Below are positions 13,852 to 18,759 of a stretch of 18,759 bases of DNA, in pieces. The notes beneath the pieces were generated by a model that saw only the letters and a list, made by a program, of their open reading frames with translations, made no database searches and had not been told where the DNA came from. Source of the stretch: Flavobacterium psychrophilum (lineage in GTDB: Bacteria; Bacteroidota; Bacteroidia; Flavobacteriales; Flavobacteriaceae); contig CAMDGJ010000028.1 of assembly GCA_945897545.1 (NCBI GenBank), positions 1 to 18,759 on the forward strand. Reading direction: 5' to 3'. The position numbers were made by a program, and so were the translations under genes. Position 1 is the stretch's first letter. Each line of letters starts with the position of its first letter.

Positions 13852-14748
13852 CTATTTTGTAATCTCCCTAAAAACAGCTTCTAGATTTTTATTCTTTTGG
13901 TTCAATTGTAAGGTTTTCAAACCATTAGCATTGGCAAAATCAAAAACTGCAGGACGCATATCTTTGTCGGCATTGAAAGTCAATTCCCAAATCATATCGT
14001 GAGTGTTCTTGTAGGAAGCTAGATTCTCGATTTTGGCAATCAATTGTTCTTCGATTTTATAGTCAAACTCCACTTCGATAATTTGTTCCTTGTCTGTAGC
14101 AATTAAAGTGTCTAATTTTTTATCGGCTACAATTCTCCCTTTATCAATGATAATTACGCGGTCGCAAATCGCTTCTACTTCTTGCATAATATGCGTCGAA
14201 AGAAAAACAGTTTTGTCCTTGCCCACATTTTTAATCACGTTTCTAATTTCGACTAATTGGTTTGGATCTAAGCCTGTTGTGGGTTCGTCGAGAATCAAAA
14301 CATCTGGATTGTGCAGCAGTGCATTGGCAAGACCCACTCTTTGGCGAAAGCCTTTAGACAATTGCCCTATTTTCTTGTGACTTTCAGTTGATAAACCAGT
14401 GAGTTGAATTACGTCTTCAATGCGGGATTTGGCTACTTTATAGACATCAGCATTAAAAGCCAAATATTCCCGAACGTATAAATCCAAATATAAAGGATTG
14501 TGTTCCGGTAAATAGCCAATAGATTGTTGGACCGCTTTAGCTTGGGTGTTGACATCAAAGCCATTTACGGCAGCTGAACCTTCATCGGATGCAATGTAGG
14601 TCGTCAATATTTTCATTAGAGTCGATTTTCCGGCACCATTTGGACCCAAAAAACCTACGATTTCCCCTTTGTTGACAGAAAACGAAATGTTGTCCAACGC
14701 TTTTTGGGCCCCATAACTTTTCGAGATGTTATTTACTTCTATTGACAT
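13852..14748 (-). CDS. gldA: Gliding motility ABC transporter ATP-binding protein GldA
   Basis: 298 residues on the minus strand. Walker A GPNGAGKST (35-43), signature LSKGFRQR (130-137), Walker B LILDEPTTGLD (E155) and the switch histidine H186 in STHIMQE are all intact. The N-terminus (MSIEVNNISKSYGAQKALD) and the C-terminus (NLEAVFREITK) match my memory of flavobacterial GldA. In Flavobacterium johnsoniae GldA works with the membrane proteins GldF and GldG, which are encoded elsewhere, and is needed for gliding; there is no gldF or gldG in this window. A multidrug-type ABC ATPase would be the alternative, but length and termini fit GldA. It is divergent from the aromatic operon. Confidence 0.87.
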   Translation of the reverse strand: MSIEVNNISKSYGAQKALDNISFSVNKGEIVGFLGPNGAGKSTLMKILTTYIASDEGSAAVNGFDVNTQAKAVQQSIGYLPEHNPLYLDLYVREYLAFNADVYKVAKSRIEDVIQLTGLSTESHKKIGQLSKGFRQRVGLANALLHNPDVLILDEPTTGLDPNQLVEIRNVIKNVGKDKTVFLSTHIMQEVEAICDRVIIIDKGRIVADKKLDTLIATDKEQIIEVEFDYKIEEQLIAKIENLASYKNTHDMIWELTFNADKDMRPAVFDFANANGLKTLQLNQKNKNLEAVFREITK

Positions 14749-14967
14749 TAGTTTTTATTTATAGCAAAAGTAAACAGAAAATTAATTGATTTATTGTTTT
14801 TTAATCTCCAATGGTTAAAAAGAGTTCGTAGAACGTTTAAAAATTGAAAGCCGTTCGGGAGAGGTTACTTAATTGTAATTTTTAGACTTATATTTTTAAT
14901 TATTTATAACGAATGGCCTATTTTGCCGAGAATTCTTTTTTTGTTCAATAAAATCTCTTTTTTTTTT
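14749..14967. other. AT-rich divergent intergenic region between gldA and the aromatic operon
   Basis: No reading frame, RNA gene or repeat is recognisable in most of this stretch. It contains a small hairpin GTTC/GAAC near 14824-14834 and a run of 12 T (14958-14969) that overlaps the -33 box of the following promoter. It must hold the control sites of both flanking units. Confidence 0.5.
14765..14772 (-). promoter_or_regulatory. Possible -7 box for gldA
   Basis: Read on the minus strand the bases are TACTTTTG, an exact TAnnTTTG match 16 nt before the gldA start. No TTG is found at the standard spacing, so the call rests on one box only. Confidence 0.35.
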
Positions 14968-14997
14968 TTGGTTAGCAGAAAATAATTTATACATTCG
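14968..14997 (+). promoter_or_regulatory. Promoter of the Phe/Tyr operon
   Basis: TTG at 14968-14970, a 19-nt spacer, then TACATTCG at 14990-14997, which differs from the Bacteroidota consensus TAnnTTTG at one base. Both the spacing and the -33 match are canonical. Transcripts would start near 15002, leaving about 26 nt before the leader peptide ATG. Confidence 0.7.
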
Positions 14998-15028
14998 CAA
15001 AGAATTTTTAACAAAAATCAAAAACAAA

Positions 15029-15085
15029 ATGTCTAATAACCGTTTTTATTTTAGCAATACTTATTATTTCTTCTATAGGAAGTAA
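15029..15085 (+). CDS. Phe/Tyr-rich leader peptide of the pheA operon
   Basis: An 18-codon frame, MSNNRFYFSNTYYFFYRK, with four Phe and four Tyr, including the run Tyr-Tyr-Phe-Phe-Tyr (15062-15076) six bases before the stop TAA (15083-15085). Composition this biased toward exactly the two end products of the downstream operon is the hallmark of an attenuation leader peptide. It lies between a promoter and an antiterminator/terminator pair. The ATG is preceded by an A-rich stretch (CAAAAACAAA), common before Bacteroidota starts. Scarce Phe- or Tyr-tRNA would stall the ribosome on the codons at 15044-15076. Confidence 0.88.
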   Translation: MSNNRFYFSNTYYFFYRK

Positions 15086-15142
15086 GGATTGTTTATGGTT
15101 ATTTGAAAGTGTAAGAAACAAATAAAACTAATATACAATCCT
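15085..15142 (+). promoter_or_regulatory. Antiterminator of the pheA attenuator
   Basis: AGGATTGT (15085-15092), which begins on the last base of the leader-peptide stop codon, is fully complementary to ACAATCCT (15135-15142). A second perfect helix TTATTTG/CAAATAA (15099-15105, 15119-15125) sits inside it. The outer helix uses bases 15137-15142, which are also the 5' strand of the terminator, so the two folds exclude each other. A ribosome that reaches the stop codon would cover 15085-15092 and let the terminator form; one stalled earlier would leave it free. Confidence 0.82.
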
Positions 15143-15166
15143 GATGAAAATCAGGATTTTTTTTTT
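15137..15166 (+). terminator. Attenuator terminator hairpin upstream of pheA
   Basis: AATCCTGAT (15137-15145) pairs perfectly with ATCAGGATT (15150-15158) around a GAAA tetraloop, followed by T through 15166 (ten T from 15157). It lies only 8 nt before the pheA ATG, in the sense direction of the operon, so it cannot serve an upstream gene (gldA is divergent). It is a textbook intrinsic terminator within a leader. Confidence 0.92.
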
Positions 15167-15174
15167 GAATATAA

Positions 15175-16002
15175 ATGAAAGCAATAATTGCAATACAAGG
15201 TATAAAAGGTTCTTTCCATCATCAGGTGGCACAAGAATATTTTGACGATGATGTAGAAGTTGACGAATGTTTATCATTTGATAAGTTGATTGATAGCTTG
15301 TTGTCTGGAAAATCAGATCAAGCGGTGATGGCGATTGAGAATTCAATAGCAGGGCCCATTATTCCGAATTATGCTTTGATTGACAAAAATAATTTGCATA
15401 TTATTGGCGAACATTATCTAGATATTCATCAAAATTTAATGGCTTTGAAAGGTCAGAATATTAAAGATATTCTCGAGGTACATTCGCATCCAATGGCTTT
15501 GCTGCAATGTATGGATTTCTTAAAAAAGTATCCTAAAATAAAATTAGTCGAAGACAAAGACACCGCCGAAACGGCACGAAGAATTCAGAAAAAGCAACTT
15601 TCAGGCATAGCTGCGATAGCTAGTAAAACAGCAGCTGATATGTATGGTTTAGAAATTTTGGCACCCGAAATACAAACCATTAATAACAATATGACACGAT
15701 TTGTTATTATCAAAAAGGAGAATTCATTTGTACCTACAGCCGAAATTAACAGAGCTTCAATCAAATTCGAATTGGATCACAAAAGAGGAAGTTTGGCGGC
15801 AGTTTTGAATGTAATGAGTGATTGCAAGTTGAATTTAACCAAGATTCAATCCTTGCCAAAAATAGAAACACCCTGGAAATATTCGTTTTTTGTGGACGTT
15901 ACTTTCGAAAAATACGAAGATTACGCTAAAGCAAAATCATTAATGGAAATTATGGCAGAATACTTCAAAGTATTGGGGGAATATAAAAATACAAAACCGT
16001 AG
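15175..16002 (+). CDS. pheA: Prephenate dehydratase with ACT domain
   Basis: 275 residues. It converts prephenate to phenylpyruvate, the committed step to phenylalanine. Family motifs: QGIKGSFHH near residue 8, AIENSIAG (53-60), SHPMALLQC (104-112), and the catalytic TRF (174-176). From about residue 193 an ACT domain follows (FELDHKRGSLAAVLN, then KIQSLPKIETPWKYSFFVD, matching the GSL and ESRP-type regions), which in this family binds phenylalanine for feedback inhibition. There is no chorismate mutase domain, so that activity must come from elsewhere, probably the fusion at 18194. Expression appears controlled by the attenuator directly upstream. Confidence 0.94.
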   Translation: MKAIIAIQGIKGSFHHQVAQEYFDDDVEVDECLSFDKLIDSLLSGKSDQAVMAIENSIAGPIIPNYALIDKNNLHIIGEHYLDIHQNLMALKGQNIKDILEVHSHPMALLQCMDFLKKYPKIKLVEDKDTAETARRIQKKQLSGIAAIASKTAADMYGLEILAPEIQTINNNMTRFVIIKKENSFVPTAEINRASIKFELDHKRGSLAAVLNVMSDCKLNLTKIQSLPKIETPWKYSFFVDVTFEKYEDYAKAKSLMEIMAEYFKVLGEYKNTKP

Positions 16003-16022
16003 AGACGCGATTTATCGCGTCT
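16001..16022 (+). repeat. Short perfect palindrome between pheA and the aminotransferase gene
   Basis: AGACGCGAT (16003-16011) and ATCGCGTCT (16014-16022) around TT, starting inside the pheA stop codon. The GTAGAGACGCGATTTATCGC type is, in my memory, a very widespread intergenic palindrome in flavobacteria and other bacteria. No T-run follows, so it is more likely a transcript-stabilising or mobile palindrome than a terminator. Confidence 0.7.
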
Positions 16023-16036
16023 GTAATAAGAATGTA

Positions 16037-17182
16037 ATGATAAAAACAGCAAAACGTTTAGATATAGTTGAAGAATATTATTTTTCGTCAAAACTGAGGG
16101 AAGTTAGACAATTGGCTTCTGAAGGAAAACCTATTATCAATATGGGAATAGGAAGTCCTGATTTGCGTCCTTCACAAGCGGTAATCGATGCTGTTACACT
16201 TGCGATGCAAGAAGAAAATGCACATCAATATCAAAGTTACCAGGGATTGCCAGAATTGAGAAGCGGAATGGCTGATTTTTATCAGAACAATTATGGAGTT
16301 GTCTTGAATCCGAACACTGAAATTTTGCCTTTGATGGGTTCCAAAGAAGGAATTATGCATATTTCACTGGCGTTTTTGAATGAAGGAGACCAGGTTTTGA
16401 TTCCAAATCCAGGATATCCAACCTATTCTTCGGTGACGAATTTAGTAGGAGCAGTTCCTGTTTTTTATGATTTAATTCAGAAAAATAATTGGGAACCTGA
16501 TTTTGAAGCTTTAGAAAAATTAGATTTATCCAAAGTTAAAATTATGTGGATGGGTTATCCGCATATGCCAACAGGAGCAAGAGGAAGTTTGGGTTTGTTC
16601 GAGAAATTAGTTGCTTTCGCCAAAAGGCATAATATCATTTTGATAAATGATAATCCATACAGTTTTGTTTTGAATGATAATCCAATGAGTTTGTTGCAAG
16701 TTGAAGGCGCAAAAGAAGTAGCATTGGAACTAAATTCTTTGTCCAAAACATTCAATATGGCAGGATGGCGAGTGGGAATGGTTTTAGGAAATGCAGCTTG
16801 CATCGATGCAGTTTTGAAAGTAAAAAGCAATATGGACAGCGGAATGTTCTTCGGAATTCAAAAAGGAGCGATTGAAGCTTTGAAAAGCGACAAATCCTGG
16901 TTCGATTCGATGAATACTGTTTACCAAAAAAGAAGGGTTTTAACGGAGCAACTGGCGGAGAAGTTAGGTTGTAAAGTATATGCAACAGGTGTTGGATTAT
17001 TTGTTTGGGCAAAATTACCTGACGGAATCACATCGGCAGAAAAGTTTATTGATAACATATTGTACGAAAAATCAATTTTTATAACACCGGGAACAATTTT
17101 TGGTAGTAATGGAGAAGGCTACATCCGATTTGCACTTTGTGTAAAAGAGGAAAAAATACAAGAAGCAATTGATAGATTTTAG
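16037..17182 (+). CDS. Class I/II PLP-dependent aminotransferase (probable aromatic aminotransferase)
   Basis: 381 residues. The PLP-binding lysine is K237 in SLSKTFNMAGWRVG, with D205 and Y208 in NDNPYSF. NPGYPTYSSV and GSPDLRPS are conserved fold-I segments. The usual NPNNPTG loop is YPHMPTG here. Placement between pheA and tyrA suggests it transaminates phenylpyruvate and/or 4-hydroxyphenylpyruvate to Phe and Tyr, but the family also contains aspartate and LL-diaminopimelate aminotransferases, so substrate is inferred from context. Start ATG 16037 is the first in frame after the palindrome at 16003. Likely co-transcribed with both neighbours. Confidence 0.85.
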   Translation: MIKTAKRLDIVEEYYFSSKLREVRQLASEGKPIINMGIGSPDLRPSQAVIDAVTLAMQEENAHQYQSYQGLPELRSGMADFYQNNYGVVLNPNTEILPLMGSKEGIMHISLAFLNEGDQVLIPNPGYPTYSSVTNLVGAVPVFYDLIQKNNWEPDFEALEKLDLSKVKIMWMGYPHMPTGARGSLGLFEKLVAFAKRHNIILINDNPYSFVLNDNPMSLLQVEGAKEVALELNSLSKTFNMAGWRVGMVLGNAACIDAVLKVKSNMDSGMFFGIQKGAIEALKSDKSWFDSMNTVYQKRRVLTEQLAEKLGCKVYATGVGLFVWAKLPDGITSAEKFIDNILYEKSIFITPGTIFGSNGEGYIRFALCVKEEKIQEAIDRF

Positions 17183-17254
17183 ATTGAAGAATAGCGATTT
17201 TAGATTTCAGATTTTCTAACATGGTTTTCAAAAACTTGCAGCTATAAAAACAAA

Positions 17255-18115
17255 ATGATGAAAGTACACGTAATAGGAATAGGATTAATAGGTGGTTCGA
17301 TGGTTTTGGACATCAAATCGCTATATCCAGAAGCTACTATATATGGAATTGACACTAACGAAAGTCATTTGGCGGAAGCCATTACTCTTGGAGTTATAGA
17401 AAAAGCGGCGACTTTCGAAGATTTGACGGAAGCCGATTTTGTAATCGTTTCAGTTCCTGTCGATGTCGCTTTGGCAGTTTTGCCAAAAGTTTTGGATGCA
17501 ATCGGAGAAAACACAATCGTTTTTGATGTGGGTTCTACCAAAATTCCAGTTTGTGAAGCAGTAGCCAATCATCCTAAAAGAAGAAATTTTATTGCAGCAC
17601 ATCCTATCGCAGGAACAGAGTTTTCGGGACCTTCGGCGGCAGTTAAAGGATTGTTTCAAGGCAAGACAAATATTATTTGCGAGGTGGAGAAAACAACTTT
17701 CAAATTACAGGAAAAAGCATTGGATTTATTTAAAAGTATGGGAATGAGAATCCGTTATATGGATCCAAAATCGCACGATAAACATATTGCGTATGTGTCG
17801 CATTTGTCGCATATTAGCGCCTTCATGTTAGGGAAAACGGTTATAAATAAAGAGAAAGACGAACAAGACATTTTTGATATGGCGGGTTCTGGTTTTGAAA
17901 GCACCGTTCGTTTGGCCAAAAGTTCTCCGGCTATGTGGACACCGATTTTCAAACAAAACAGAAAACAAGTTGTAAAAACATTGGAAGAATACATTTCCAA
18001 TTTATCCAATTTCAAAAAGTTATTAGAGAATGAAGATTATGATGCAATTTACGACGAAATGCAAAGTGTGAATAAAATTACGGAAATATTAAACGGAATG
18101 AATGTAAAAAAATAG
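17255..18115 (+). CDS. tyrA: Prephenate dehydrogenase
   Basis: 286 residues. The NAD-binding motif GIGLIGGS is at residues 8-15; HPIAGTEFSG contains H116, the probable catalytic histidine, and HLSHISAFM near 183 is the second conserved segment in the dimerising helical domain. It oxidatively decarboxylates prephenate to 4-hydroxyphenylpyruvate, the tyrosine branch. There is no ACT or chorismate mutase domain. Two ATG codons in tandem (17255 and 17258) are possible starts; the second would begin MKVHVIGIG, the more usual spacing to the glycine motif. It follows the aminotransferase by 72 nt of AT-rich sequence without a terminator. Confidence 0.93.
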   Translation: MMKVHVIGIGLIGGSMVLDIKSLYPEATIYGIDTNESHLAEAITLGVIEKAATFEDLTEADFVIVSVPVDVALAVLPKVLDAIGENTIVFDVGSTKIPVCEAVANHPKRRNFIAAHPIAGTEFSGPSAAVKGLFQGKTNIICEVEKTTFKLQEKALDLFKSMGMRIRYMDPKSHDKHIAYVSHLSHISAFMLGKTVINKEKDEQDIFDMAGSGFESTVRLAKSSPAMWTPIFKQNRKQVVKTLEEYISNLSNFKKLLENEDYDAIYDEMQSVNKITEILNGMNVKK

Positions 18116-18193
18116 TCAATTGCAATTAGAGCAATAGCAATTTCAATAAAAAGAACAACACATAATAAAACAAAAAAATAAAATTTAGAAAAG

Positions 18194-18759
18194 ATGGAAA
18201 ACAAGAAAGAAATGAGAAATTGGTTGAACGAATTCAATTTGACTCATCCATTTGTGATAGCAGGACCATGTAGTGCTGAAACAGAAGAACAAGTATTGAA
18301 AATTGCTCATGCTCTGAAAGATTCAGATGTAAGCGTTTTTAGAGCTGGAATCTGGAAACCAAGAACGCGTCCGGGAGGATTTGAAGGAGTTGGAGAAATT
18401 GGTTTGAAATGGTTGAAAAAAGCAAAAGCAGAAACAGGTTTGCTAATGGGAACTGAGGTTGCCACTGCTGCTCACTGTAAATTGGCTTTAGAAAATGATA
18501 TCGATGTTTTATGGGTTGGCGCTCGTACTACTGCAAATCCGTTTGCGGTTCAAGAAATTGCCGATACTTTGAAAGGAACTGATAAAATCGTTTTGATCAA
18601 AAACCCAGTAAATCCAGATATGGCTTTGTGGTTAGGAGGTGTAGAGCGTTTGTATGCTGCTGGAATCAAAAATTTAGGAGTGATTCACAGAGGGTTTTCT
18701 ACTTACGAAAAAACAAAATATAGAAACATTCCAGAGTGGCAGATTGCTATCGAATTGCA
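18194..18759 (+). CDS. DAHP synthase, probably fused to chorismate mutase; 3'-truncated by window edge
   Basis: 188 codons from ATG 18194 are visible and the frame is open at the window end. FVIAGPCSAETEEQV (20-34), AGIWKPRTRPGGFEG (51-65), GTEVAT, VGARTTANPFAVQE and KNPVNPDMALWLGG are strongly conserved in type I-beta DAHP synthases, including the phosphoenolpyruvate- and metal-binding residues (C26, K56, R111, H165). The reaction joins PEP and erythrose 4-phosphate, the entry to the shikimate pathway. In Bacteroidota this type is usually fused to an AroQ chorismate mutase; that part would lie beyond the window, so the fusion is expected rather than seen. Likely last or later gene of the Phe/Tyr operon, 78 nt after tyrA. 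Confidence 0.9.
   Translation, partial: MENKKEMRNWLNEFNLTHPFVIAGPCSAETEEQVLKIAHALKDSDVSVFRAGIWKPRTRPGGFEGVGEIGLKWLKKAKAETGLLMGTEVATAAHCKLALENDIDVLWVGARTTANPFAVQEIADTLKGTDKIVLIKNPVNPDMALWLGGVERLYAAGIKNLGVIHRGFSTYEKTKYRNIPEWQIAIEL

Noticed and set aside
16003..16022. Terminator between pheA and the aminotransferase gene
   Set aside because: Perfect palindrome but no T-run, and the sequence type is a common intergenic palindrome; the genes around it belong to one pathway.
1..18759. tRNA or rRNA genes
   Set aside because: No cloverleaf with a GTTC/GGTTC T-arm and CCA-type end, and no rRNA-like conserved strings were seen on either strand.

Overview
The window looks like a chromosomal segment of a flavobacterium (Bacteroidota, Flavobacterium or a close relative). 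The reasons are an AT-rich genome, Bacteroidota-type promoters (TAnnTTTG boxes), a gldA gliding-motility gene, methionine synthase split into two genes, and several GC-rich palindromic repeat types of the kind I associate with flavobacterial intergenic DNA (from memory, not searched).

Region 1 (1-6310) is assimilatory sulfate reduction: the 3' end of cysN, a siroheme/4Fe-4S sulfite reductase with an extra C-terminal helical (HEPN-like) domain, cobA and a precorrin-2 dehydrogenase for siroheme, an unrecognised three-helix membrane protein, then a ferredoxin-NADP reductase-like flavoprotein and a [2Fe-2S] ferredoxin that could feed electrons to the reductase. Sulfide from this pathway is the sulfur source for methionine, the theme of the next region.

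Region 2 (6311-12500) is methionine synthesis and one-carbon metabolism: a promoter, a SAM-I riboswitch and a further structured element, metH N-part, a 425-nt gap full of repeats, metH C-part, and metF. The MetH C-part carries an in-frame 450-nt insertion. It encodes a complete DUF559 (Vsr-like nuclease fold) protein and is bounded by 25-nt inverted repeats built on a CCCCC/GGGGG hairpin. The same repeats occur as an inverted pair filling the metH-metF gap, as a single copy after cysN opposite a related type before sir, and perhaps as a decayed copy before the flavoprotein gene. In several cases they touch a stop or start codon. This looks like a mobile-element family with gene-bearing and empty forms.

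Region 3 (12500-14970) holds a lipoprotein formylglycine-generating enzyme homologue and, on the minus strand, gldA.

Region 4 (14968-18759) is a phenylalanine/tyrosine operon: pheA, an aminotransferase, tyrA and the start of a DAHP synthase gene. Upstream lies a convincing transcription attenuator: an 18-residue leader peptide with four Phe and four Tyr codons, an antiterminator, and a terminator hairpin with a T-tract ending 8 nt before pheA.

The two strongest points for follow-up are the MetH/DUF559 insertion with its repeat family and the Phe/Tyr attenuator. No rRNA, tRNA, CRISPR array or classical IS transposase was seen.
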